Below, in pieces: positions 7,900 through 13,836 of a stretch of 13,852 nt of DNA. Made by a program: the position numbers and the translations under genes. The first letter of the stretch is position 1. Each line of letters opens with the position of its first letter. Source of the stretch: Prevotella sp. UBA3294 (lineage in GTDB: Bacteria; Bacteroidota; Bacteroidia; Bacteroidales; Bacteroidaceae); assembly GCA_002361535.1 (NCBI GenBank), contig DETG01000024.1:49032-62883 (forward strand). The letters run 5' to 3'. The notes under the pieces are model-generated. The model did no database searches. It was not told where the DNA came from and saw only the letters and a program-made list of their open reading frames with translations.

Positions 7900-8775
7900 A
7901 TGAGTAAAAGATATATCATCGGATTAGGCGAAGCACTGTGGGATGTGCTTCCCGAAGGAAAGAAGTTGGGTGGAGCCCCGGCAAACTTCGCATACCATGC
8001 AGGACAGTTCGGCCACGACACCATCGCCGTGAGTGCGTTAGGAGAGGACAAGCTGGCAGAGGAAACCATCGCTGCCTTGGAAGAGCATGAGCTCAGCTAC
8101 TGCATGCCACGGGTTCCCTACCCCACCGGCACCGTACAGGTGACGTTAGATGATCAGGGCATCCCCACCTATAATATCCGCGAGGGGGTGGCATGGGACA
8201 ATATCCCGTTCACTGCCGAGGTGGAGGATCTGGCCATGCACTGTCAGGCCGTGTGCTTCGGTTCCTTGGCACAACGCAGCATCGTATCGCGGGAGACCAT
8301 CGGAAAGTTCTTAGACCATACCCCCGCCGACTGCATGAAGATCTTCGACATCAACCTCCGTCAGAGCTTCTACACCAAGGAGATCATTGAGGAGTCGATG
8401 AAGAGATGCAATATCTTGAAGATCAACGACGAGGAACTGGTCATCGTGAGCAGGATGTTCGCCCTGCCCGACTTAGATGAGGAGAAGCGTTGCCGACAGC
8501 TCATCGAGACCTATCACCTCGATGTCCTTGTGTTGACATGCGGCACCAACGGCAGTTATGTGTTTACAAAAGACACCACATCGTTCCAACCCACACCGAA
8601 GGTGGAGGTGGCAGACACGGTGGGAGCCGGCGACTCCTTCACCGGCAGTTTCTGCGCTGCCCTCCTCAATGGCAAGTCAGTGGAGGAAGCACACAAATTA
8701 GCAGTGCAGGTGAGTGCCTTCGTATGTACACAAAACGGTGCCATGCCAGTATTACCGGAGAGTCTGAAACAATAA
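7900..8775 (+). CDS. Fructokinase, PfkB family
   Basis: The 291-residue cytoplasmic protein has the usual length for PfkB sugar kinases. The N-terminus IIGLGEALWDVLPEGKKLGGAPANFAYH-type segment holds the GGAPAN sugar-binding loop near residue 25. The C-terminal signature DTVGAGDSFTGSF contains the anion hole GAGD with catalytic base Asp245. KILKINDEEL (~170) is the typical kinase core strand. Reaction: ATP + D-fructose to fructose 6-phosphate (family knowledge plus context), taking fructose from the adjacent transporter into glycolysis. It is last gene of the GH32-MFS-kinase operon and is followed 20 bp later by a strong hairpin. A ribokinase-like sugar alternative exists, but the PUL context strongly favours fructose. 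Confidence 0.93.
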   Translation: MSKRYIIGLGEALWDVLPEGKKLGGAPANFAYHAGQFGHDTIAVSALGEDKLAEETIAALEEHELSYCMPRVPYPTGTVQVTLDDQGIPTYNIREGVAWDNIPFTAEVEDLAMHCQAVCFGSLAQRSIVSRETIGKFLDHTPADCMKIFDINLRQSFYTKEIIEESMKRCNILKINDEELVIVSRMFALPDLDEEKRCRQLIETYHLDVLVLTCGTNGSYVFTKDTTSFQPTPKVEVADTVGAGDSFTGSFCAALLNGKSVEEAHKLAVQVSAFVCTQNGAMPVLPESLKQ

Positions 8776-8795
8776 GTCGCTAATCTATCTGTTCT

Positions 8796-8830
8796 CGCTT
8801 AATCGTTGGATGTAATCCAATGATTAAGCG
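8796..8830 (+). terminator. 16-bp hairpin after the fructokinase gene, putative operon terminator
   Basis: CGCTTAATCGTTGGAT (8796-8811) pairs with ATCCAATGATTAAGCG (8815-8830), 16 bp with one G-U pair and a 3-nt loop. It begins 20 bp after the fructokinase stop. No U tract follows, so it may act as an mRNA 3'-end stabiliser or be part of the repeat element next to it, rather than a classical intrinsic terminator. Confidence 0.55.
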
Positions 8831-8933
8831 AGCTTAGCTCTCCTCTCGCTGCTTCATCAATTTGACTTCGTCGACTTCTGTCGCGACTCGGGATAGCTTA
8901 AGCAAGCTTAGCTCTCCTCTCGCTGCTTCATCA
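8824..8933 (+). repeat. Pair of 36-bp direct repeats
   Basis: Copies at 8824-8859 and 8898-8933 differ at one base (TTAAGCGAGC versus TTAAGCAAGC) and share the core CTTAGCTCTCCTCTCGCTGC. In copy 1 AGCGAG can pair with CTCGCT, and its left end is also the right arm of the preceding hairpin. The 38 bp between them contain TCGTCGACTTC words. Confidence 0.9.
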
Positions 8934-9058
8934 GTTCCCTATATATGGGAGGCTCAACCGCTACTCCCATCGCCCTTTCACTAAGGTAAACACGTCCCAT
9001 CAAAGGGGCGGCTTTAAGGATAATTTTCCGTTTATTCCGTTGTTCCTCTCTTTTATTA

Positions 9059-9110
9059 TTCTACGGACTTTAAGGACTTTACGGACGATCAGCCGTACAG
9101 GCTGATCATT
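9059..9110 (+). repeat. Repeat module A, copy 1, with GATCAGCC hairpin
   Basis: Starts TTCTACGGACTTTAAGGACT. The 8-bp stem GATCAGCC (9087-9094) / GGCTGATC (9100-9107) has loop GTACA. The hairpin begins exactly 29 bp after the module start, as in the other two copies at 9180 and 13747. Confidence 0.9.
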
Positions 9111-9137
9111 ATTCGTGTCATTCGTGTGATTTGTGTT
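9111..9137 (+). repeat. Degenerate 9-bp tandem repeat after module A copy 1
   Basis: Three units ATTCGTGTC, ATTCGTGTG, ATTTGTGTT follow the hairpin directly. A related 9-bp array follows module A copy 3 at 13801. Confidence 0.75.
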
Positions 9138-9146
9138 TGTTTACCC

Positions 9147-9178
9147 CATGCGGATCTAGCAGATTCTGCGGATTCATG
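9147..9178 (+). repeat. Repeat module B, copy 1
   Basis: A 32-bp element that begins and ends with CATG and contains the related words GCGGATCTAG, CAGATTCT and GCGGATT. A diverged copy starts at 13637. Confidence 0.7.
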
Positions 9179-9179
9179 T

Positions 9180-9231
9180 TTCTACGGACTCTTTGGACTT
9201 CAAGGTCGATCAGCCGTACAGGCTGATTATA
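9180..9231 (+). repeat. Repeat module A, copy 2
   Basis: Starts TTCTACGGACTCTTTGGACT directly after module B. ATCAGCC (9209-9215) / GGCTGAT (9221-9227) with loop GTACA forms the hairpin, 29 bp from the module start. It is closer in sequence to copy 3 than to copy 1 in the first half. Confidence 0.9.
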
Positions 9232-9277
9232 AATTCCGTGATTTGGCTTCCCCCAAAGCGCCGATTTCCAATTCCGT

Positions 9278-9333
9278 GCTTTTTCTCTCCGCTTTGCTTT
9301 GAGTGACCTTTGGTTCTGTGTGAAATATATTAT
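9278..9333 (+). repeat. Repeat module C, copy 1
   Basis: Begins GCTTTTTCTCTCCGCTT, contains TTGGTTCTG and ends in ATATTAT. It aligns along about 55 bp with 13692-13748 (diverged mainly in the middle, GCTTTGAGTGACC versus GCCTGGAGTGGCC). Confidence 0.8.
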
Positions 9334-9376
9334 CTCTGGCTATCGCCGGGGAATAAAAACAAAAATACCTTTTTGT

Positions 9377-9407
9377 TTTGTATTCCGCTCACTTAATCGT
9401 ATCTTTG
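9377..9407 (+). promoter_or_regulatory. Consensus Bacteroidota promoter of the TPR/HTH regulator gene
   Basis: TTTG at 9377-9380, 19-bp spacer, TATCTTTG at 9400-9407: an exact match to the TTTG-N19-TAnnTTTG consensus. It lies 15 bp upstream of ATG 9423 and overlaps the in-frame TTG at 9378, which rules that codon out as the start. Good boxes suggest fairly constitutive expression. Confidence 0.85.
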
Positions 9408-9422
9408 CACCGTAAAGCGAGA

Positions 9423-11243
9423 ATGATGAGAAAGGCGATGCTCCTTACCCTCCTGTCAGTGCTTGCACTCTTTGCCTGCACCGACCGCCGCTACCCCACG
9501 ACGTTGGTGGTAGCCGACAGTCTCTGTGCCGTCAATCCCGACAGTGCCCTAAGCCTGCTCACCCAATACAAAGACTCCATCCAGACGGCATCCAAGGCCC
9601 ACCGAATGTACTACCACCTGCTGCTTGCCGATGCCATGAACAAGGCCTACGTGGATATGACTACCGACAGCATCCTCAAGGAGGTTGCCGATTACTACGA
9701 CCGCCACGGCTCCGCCAACGAGCAGATGCGCGCCCACTATCTCCTCGGCTGTGCCTACCGCGATATGGGCGAGGCACCCATGGCCCTGCAGTGCTATCAG
9801 GATGCGGTGGATAAGGCTGACACCCTTTCCCAAGACTGCAACTACCGTCTGCTCACCAGTGTTTACGGGCAGATGGCCGAGATCTTCCACAAGCAGAACC
9901 TCCCCGAGGATGAGATCATTGCTAATAAGAACTGTCAGAAATACTCCCTGATGGCAAAAGACACCTTATTATATATTAGAAACTATGAACTGATGGTAAA
10001 ACCCTATTTCCTGTTAGGCGACTCTTCTGCAATGATGAAAGACTTGGACCATGTCTATCAATTATATTTGGAAAGAGGAGATACCCTACATGCAGTAAGA
10101 GTTTACGGCAGCTCCGTTATTATAGAAAATCTCATTAAACAGGGAAATTTGGAAGAAGCCCGCAAGCGAATCGATAATTACAAGACAAAGTCCGGGCTGT
10201 ATGACAATCAGGGAAACCTCAAAGGGCAATATACAGGATACTATTATTATGAGGGGATGTACTATCTGAAAGCAGGTCAACCTGACTCAGCGGAGCACTG
10301 TTTTAGAAAACTGACAAAAGATAAGAACTACCACCTTGAGGAATGTCATGGACTGATGATGCTTTACCAGCAGAGAAGGGCTACCGACTCTATTATTAAA
10401 TATGTGCAGGAATACAGCGATGCCGTTGACGAACAGGCCAATTCCCGCCGTACGGAAACGGTTCATCAGATGACATCCATGTACAACTACCAGCGTTACC
10501 AGCAAGAGGCTGCCATGGCAAAATTGAACGTGGCGAACCAGAAACTTCGTTATGGCAGTCTCCTGCTTTTAACTTTCGTCATCCTGCTGTGTGCTGGCTA
10601 TTACCTCCATAAGGCTCAGAAACAAAGAAAACTGCTCCAGAAGAATTATGAAGAAAATACCAATCAACTGGCGCGGACTCAAACTGAACTGACTCTGCTT
10701 CGCCAACATCACACGGCCCTGCTTGAAATTGCAGAAAGCACAGAAATGGAACTCCGAGACACGAAGGAGGAAATCCAAGAACTGCAACAGCAAAGAGAAC
10801 AGTACCAGGCGATGATTGATGAGAAAAAGGCACAGATACGTCTGCTTGGAGAAGAAATCAGTCACTACCAGCGAAAGAATAAGTTCAACAGAATGATGTC
10901 TGAAAAGCAGCTGCAAGAATGGGAATACTACAAGAAGATACAGGTAATGGCCCAAACAGGAACGTCTCCATCACCTGAAGAATGGCACCAGTTGCGTGCA
11001 GGGATTATCGATCTATTGCCTGGCTTCCATGTTTTCCTTTCTTCACATGAGCACCTGATGAACCTGAATGAGTACAACACCTGTATTCTTGTCCGTCTTC
11101 ATGTGAAACCTACGGCTATTGCCAATATGCTTGGTGTTTCCGGCCCCTATATTTCCAAAATCCGCGTCCGCTTGTCGGAGATCCTGTTCGATGACCCAGG
11201 AAAACCAGGTGATTTTGATAAGAAAATCCAGTCTATTTATTAA
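9423..11243 (+). CDS. Membrane-anchored one-component regulator: lipobox, TPR, TM, coiled coil, HTH
   Basis: The 606-residue protein starts at ATG 9423 (a second ATG follows at 9426). N-terminus: signal segment with lipobox LFAC (Cys19). Residues ~25-360 are helical repeats of TPR type (for example MRAHYLLGCAYRDMGEAPMA and AVRVYGSSVIIENLIKQGN), expected in the periplasm. One transmembrane helix spans ~380-398 (LLLLTFVILLCAGYYL), then a long coiled coil rich in Gln/Glu/Lys (~400-505). The C-terminal ~90 residues include LNEYNTCILVRLHVKP and TAIANMLGVSGPYISKIRVRL (~566-590), a LuxR-like or related HTH seen in Bacteroidota TPR regulators. Role (inference): a sensor whose periplasmic part signals across the membrane to its own DNA-binding domain. 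The adjacent island genes are candidate targets. Composition shifts near 9950, GC-rich before and AT-richer after. Confidence 0.82.
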   Translation: MMRKAMLLTLLSVLALFACTDRRYPTTLVVADSLCAVNPDSALSLLTQYKDSIQTASKAHRMYYHLLLADAMNKAYVDMTTDSILKEVADYYDRHGSANEQMRAHYLLGCAYRDMGEAPMALQCYQDAVDKADTLSQDCNYRLLTSVYGQMAEIFHKQNLPEDEIIANKNCQKYSLMAKDTLLYIRNYELMVKPYFLLGDSSAMMKDLDHVYQLYLERGDTLHAVRVYGSSVIIENLIKQGNLEEARKRIDNYKTKSGLYDNQGNLKGQYTGYYYYEGMYYLKAGQPDSAEHCFRKLTKDKNYHLEECHGLMMLYQQRRATDSIIKYVQEYSDAVDEQANSRRTETVHQMTSMYNYQRYQQEAAMAKLNVANQKLRYGSLLLLTFVILLCAGYYLHKAQKQRKLLQKNYEENTNQLARTQTELTLLRQHHTALLEIAESTEMELRDTKEEIQELQQQREQYQAMIDEKKAQIRLLGEEISHYQRKNKFNRMMSEKQLQEWEYYKKIQVMAQTGTSPSPEEWHQLRAGIIDLLPGFHVFLSSHEHLMNLNEYNTCILVRLHVKPTAIANMLGVSGPYISKIRVRLSEILFDDPGKPGDFDKKIQSIY

Positions 11244-11255
11244 ATCTTCATAGCT

Positions 11256-11324
11256 GGTTAAGAATTTGTTAAGTCTGCAAGTAGTTGATTCCCAGCAAAT
11301 TGAAGCAGGTTAAATCTTGGTTAA
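11256..11324 (+). promoter_or_regulatory. Cluster of GGTTAA words upstream of the DUF3244-like gene
   Basis: GGTTAA occurs at 11256-11261, 11308-11313 and 11319-11324, with another GTTAA near 11268. TAAGAATT (11259-11266) is inverted as AATTCTTA (11323-11330). It lies just upstream of the promoter at 11367, so it is a candidate binding region for the preceding regulator. Short words in AT-rich DNA can recur by chance. Confidence 0.3.
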
Positions 11325-11342
11325 TTCTTATCTTGATTTTTT

Positions 11343-11374
11343 CTTGTCCGTTTGTTCTTTTTCCATTATTTTTG
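11343..11374 (+). promoter_or_regulatory. Putative promoter of the DUF3244-like gene
   Basis: TATTTTTG at 11367-11374 fits TAnnTTTG, with CTTG (11343-11346) 20 bp upstream as a weak -33 box. The ATG follows 27 bp after the -7 box. Confidence 0.6.
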
Positions 11375-11401
11375 CACCGAATTAATAACAAATAAGCAGA
11401 A

Positions 11402-11767
11402 ATGATGAAAAAACTACTATTATTATTGTTATGCTTCATGGCAGTTGAAGTTAATGCCACTGTAAGCCAGTCACAAGACCCTATTGACTTGTCTGTTGGT
11501 AAAATTGATCCTACTGATCCTATCGGTGGCTACGATCGTGCCCCCATGCAACCCCCTCATGTCTTTATCGACGGTCACACCTTGTTTATGCAATACGTGC
11601 CGTTCGATGTGACATTAGAGATTCTTGACGGCAGCGGCTCAGTGGCCTATACCACCTTTGTTGCAGCCTGCACTCCCTCCGTCACTCTGCCTTATACCCT
11701 CTCTGGTGACTACCAGATCCGGCTCATCGAAGGATACTGGTATTTCTACGGGTGGATTCATCTGTAA
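11402..11767 (+). CDS. Small secreted DUF3244-like protein
   Basis: 121 residues. The N-terminus MMKKLLLLLLCFMAVEVNA is a signal peptide with cleavage around residue 19. The mature ~100 residues have the DUF3244 pattern as I recall it: an R.P..PP.VFIDGHTL strand, then VTLEILDGSGSVAYTT, then GDYQIRLIEG..YFYGWIHL at the C-terminus, i.e. a small beta-sandwich in which an IL.G.G.V motif precedes a G.Y.I.I strand. These proteins are secreted or surface-linked, and their function is unknown. The gene stands 158 bp after the TPR/HTH regulator and has its own promoter; the regulator may control it (inference). Two ATGs (11402, 11405) are possible starts. Confidence 0.75.
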   Translation: MMKKLLLLLLCFMAVEVNATVSQSQDPIDLSVGKIDPTDPIGGYDRAPMQPPHVFIDGHTLFMQYVPFDVTLEILDGSGSVAYTTFVAACTPSVTLPYTLSGDYQIRLIEGYWYFYGWIHL

Positions 11768-12043
11768 AACAATCAGGGGCTAATGAAGGAGGAATGACAT
11801 CAGCGAGTGATTGCGGAACACCTTATTCTATTACCAGTAATCTTTGACTCTTACATATGGTAATATTGCATGAACCATTTTATTGCTGTGTCTAGGGGCA
11901 CAGGCAGCGATTTGATTACGAAGTTCAACAACAAGATGTTCTTGATGATTACATTGCAACTGGATGATGCGGTGTGATTAAATAATTGAACAAGTGTCAG
12001 CATTATAATAAATGATTTACTGAACCATTGATAATATAACGAC
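11768..12043 (+). other. Intergenic gap without recognisable gene
   Basis: 276 bp between the DUF3244-like gene and the Cys-rich lipoprotein gene. No TAnnTTTG box at proper spacing and no strong hairpin is visible. TGAACCATT occurs twice (near 11871 and 12022). Frames on both strands are short or AT-rich noise, so this may be decayed DNA. Confidence 0.5.
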
Positions 12044-12595
12044 ATGAAGAAACTTTTTTATTTTTACAGTATCTTTATTGCTGTAAGCTTTTTAAGTTGC
12101 AGTGATGAAACGTCCAATGAGGAGATAGATGATGCCATTTCATTTAGTCTTCAATTGTGCAATATTGATGGAAATGCGGAGAATGTCTTTAAAAGTGGGG
12201 ATAATGTTGTTTTTGATTTAATAATAACTAATAATAGCGATTATGACATATCTTATGGACTCAATAATACTGATATAGATTTTGGAGACGATTTATTCTG
12301 TGTTTATTCTGAAGCAGGAAGTTGCATTGGTCTACCATGGACAGGAATGTATTGCGAGTATACTGGGCAGAAATCCTTTATTATACCAGCCAATACCGTC
12401 AAGCATATATATTGTCCGTGGAACTTATGTGATGAAGTAACATGTTCCCATCCATTATGCAAAGCAGAAAATAAAGAACCCTTACCTGTCGGGGAATATT
12501 TTACTAAATTCTCAATCAAAGTTAATAAGAAAGTTGGTTTATCTAAGAAACTGATGACAACAAAAAGTTTCCATATTCATTTTAAAGTTCAATAA
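12044..12595 (+). CDS. AT-rich, Cys-rich surface lipoprotein of unknown function
   Basis: 183 residues. The signal peptide ends in lipobox FLSC (Cys19), followed by SDE, an acidic pattern that in Bacteroidota favours surface display. The mature domain looks like a single beta-sandwich: VVFDLIITNNSDYDISY near 55-71 and LPVGEYFTKFSIKV near 147-160 resemble the strands of Ig-like/BsuPI-type folds (a guess at fold, not family). Besides the lipidated Cys there are eight more: 39, 86, 94, 104, 124, 129, 134 and 139; the last four form an exact CX4CX4CX4C run. The gene is much more AT-rich than its neighbours, with ATA/AAT/TTA codons, suggesting recent acquisition. No clear promoter; it may be read from upstream. 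I do not recognise the family. Confidence 0.78.
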   Translation: MKKLFYFYSIFIAVSFLSCSDETSNEEIDDAISFSLQLCNIDGNAENVFKSGDNVVFDLIITNNSDYDISYGLNNTDIDFGDDLFCVYSEAGSCIGLPWTGMYCEYTGQKSFIIPANTVKHIYCPWNLCDEVTCSHPLCKAENKEPLPVGEYFTKFSIKVNKKVGLSKKLMTTKSFHIHFKVQ

Positions 12596-12597
12596 TT

Positions 12598-12681
12598 ATG
12601 AAAAGGCTTTTATTTGTTATAGGCTTGTGTGTGCTGACGAATCAATATTTTCATTATCTTTGCATATTAAACATTATATAG
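12598..12681 (+). pseudogene. Truncated signal-peptide-like ORF (27 codons)
   Basis: An ATG two bases after the lipoprotein stop opens a 27-codon frame. It starts like a real secreted protein (MKRLLFVIGLCVLTNQ) but then runs into the promoter DNA of the next gene and stops at 12679-12681. It may be the 5' remnant of a gene whose body was lost at a deletion junction near 12645, or a chance frame. Confidence 0.35.
12655..12662 (+). promoter_or_regulatory. Bacteroidota-type -7 box of the last gene
   Basis: TATCTTTG matches TAnnTTTG and lies 49 bp before ATG 12712. No good -33 TTTG is seen at 19-20 bp. The box lies inside the short remnant frame, showing that this DNA serves as a leader rather than coding sequence. 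Confidence 0.6.
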
Positions 12682-12711
12682 CAGAATCTAAATCCATCAA
12701 AATCATTGAAT

Positions 12712-13560
12712 ATGAAAAGAATCATACTGTCATTTCTGGCATTCCTGCCATTTGTGCTTAATGCCCAGCATGCCTATCGGCCCCTTGTCGTTGACGGGAA
12801 GGACTGGGTATCGGTTTACCTTAGGGCAACAGAAACCATTCATTTCAAGAATGGGGAGATTGTGGGTAGTGACAGGACCGAAGATTACGGGGAGATGCAT
12901 GAGGTTCTGCAGGGCGACACCGTGATCGACGGTCTTTCCTACAAGAAGGTGCAGACAACCACTCCCTACAGTTCCTATAGTGACTTTGCCTTGCGTGAGG
13001 AGGACAGAAAGGTATATGCCTATGTCTTCTACTTCAAGAAGGAATTCCTGCTATATGATTTCAACGCAGAGGTGGGAGATGTCGTCATGGCAGGCATGCT
13101 GGGGGGAGAGAGCAAGAAATGTACGGTTGTGGGAAAGAGGGAGATCGAGCTTCAGGGAGAACCCTTCAACTACTATGCCGTGGAAGTAACGGAGTATGGA
13201 AACTCGTCGTATCGTTCCTACTGGGTGGAAGGAATCGGTTCGCCCATGGGAATAAAGTTCGAGTCTGATTATATGCCTGTCCCCCACCATCCCAATGAAG
13301 GTGAGATAACTGATCCTGAAACATATACGGGTCCGTACATCACCACTTACGACAGTGATCTTTTCGATTACTGCAAGTTAGGTGACAGTGTGCTGGGTAC
13401 AAGGGAGGAGATATGGTCTTATACCACGGGCATCCATCCACCGGTCATTAATAAGCCATCAACCCCAGGCACCTACTACGACCTCAATGGCCGCAGGATC
13501 AAAGGTGTTCCGCAGAAAGGGGTGTATATCCAGAACGGCAGGAAAGTGGTGGTGAAGTAA
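12712..13560 (+). CDS. Secreted protein with Prevotella-type C-terminal tail, function unknown
   Basis: 282 residues from ATG 12712 (an in-frame TTG at 12706 is less likely). Signal peptide MKRIILSFLAFLPFVLNA with cleavage before QHAYRP, SPase I type. The mature protein opens YRPLVVDGKDWVSV, a pattern common at the start of secreted Bacteroidales proteins. It is beta-rich, with DTVIDGLSYKKV, REEDRKVYAY, LLYDFNAEVGDVV and YWVEGIGSPMGIKF, all typical of an uncharacterised Prevotella/Bacteroides group. The last ~27 residues, YYDLNGRRIKGVP..KGVYIQNGRKVVVK, match the tail shared by many Prevotella exported proteins, similar to type IX-like sorting or anchoring tails. No catalytic motif is visible. 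It is last gene of the island, ending 76 bp before the right repeat block. Confidence 0.78.
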   Translation: MKRIILSFLAFLPFVLNAQHAYRPLVVDGKDWVSVYLRATETIHFKNGEIVGSDRTEDYGEMHEVLQGDTVIDGLSYKKVQTTTPYSSYSDFALREEDRKVYAYVFYFKKEFLLYDFNAEVGDVVMAGMLGGESKKCTVVGKREIELQGEPFNYYAVEVTEYGNSSYRSYWVEGIGSPMGIKFESDYMPVPHHPNEGEITDPETYTGPYITTYDSDLFDYCKLGDSVLGTREEIWSYTTGIHPPVINKPSTPGTYYDLNGRRIKGVPQKGVYIQNGRKVVVK

Positions 13561-13636
13561 AGAGGATGCTTTCGCGGGCAAAGTAGTTTTCGTGAGATTG
13601 CTACCATGCACCAATCACCTCTTGATCGCTCTTAGT

Positions 13637-13671
13637 CATGCGGATTTTGCAGATTTAGCAGATAATCATTA
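13637..13671 (+). repeat. Repeat module B, copy 2
   Basis: CATGCGGATTTTGCAGATTTAGCAGATAATCATTAG-type element, diverged from copy 1 at 9147, same orientation, with the GCGGAT/GCAGAT/GCAGAT word series. Confidence 0.65.
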
Positions 13672-13691
13672 GCCTGCCAATGATTCTTTTG

Positions 13692-13748
13692 GCTTTTTCT
13701 CTCCGCTTCGCCTGGAGTGGCCGTTGGTTCTGCGGAACTTATATTATT
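13692..13748 (+). repeat. Repeat module C, copy 2
   Basis: Begins GCTTTTTCTCTCCGCTT like copy 1 at 9278 and shares TTGGTTCTG and a terminal ATATTAT. Here it runs directly into module A copy 3. Confidence 0.8.
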
Positions 13749-13800
13749 CTACGGACGCTTTGGACTTCAAGGACTATCAGCCGTATAGGCTGATTAAAAA
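13747..13800 (+). repeat. Repeat module A, copy 3
   Basis: Starts TTCTACGGACGCTTTGGACT. The ATCAGCC (13776-13782) / GGCTGAT (13788-13794) hairpin has loop GTATA, 29 bp from the module start as in copies 1 and 2, and is followed by TAAAAATTT. Confidence 0.9.
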
Positions 13801-13836
13801 TTTCAGTGATTTCAGTGATTTCTGTGATTTCTGCTT
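13801..13836 (+). repeat. 9-bp tandem repeat after module A copy 3
   Basis: Units TTTCAGTGA, TTTCAGTGA, TTTCTGTGA, TTTCTGCTT in a row, directly after the hairpin. It is the counterpart of the array at 9111-9137. Confidence 0.8.

Larger units (their letters stand above)
8776..9376 (+). other. Gene-free, repeat-rich interval between fructan PUL and accessory island
   Basis: About 600 bp with no credible coding frame. It holds a 16-bp hairpin (8796-8830), two 36-bp near-identical repeats, a 7-bp ATGGGAG/CTCCCAT inverted repeat (8945-8951/8964-8970), two A modules, a 9-bp tandem repeat, one B and one C module, and finally the promoter of the next gene. No tRNA or known small RNA is recognised. 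The A, B and C modules recur at the right end of the window. Confidence 0.75.

Noticed and set aside
9111..9137. Possible CRISPR array in the repeat blocks
   Set aside because: Units are 9 bp, adjacent with no unique spacers, and no cas genes are present.
9059..9333. Possible insertion sequence ends
   Set aside because: No transposase, no terminal inverted repeats bounding a gene and no target duplication; the modules are short and shuffled in order.
11878..11970. Coding remnant with DYEVQQQDVLDDYIATG
   Set aside because: Only about 23 codons between stops, with no start or family resemblance; not enough to call a pseudogene.
11851..12045. 64-residue minus-strand frame in the intergenic gap
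   Set aside because: AT-rich, no promoter or domain seen, overlaps the start of the Cys-rich lipoprotein gene on the other strand.
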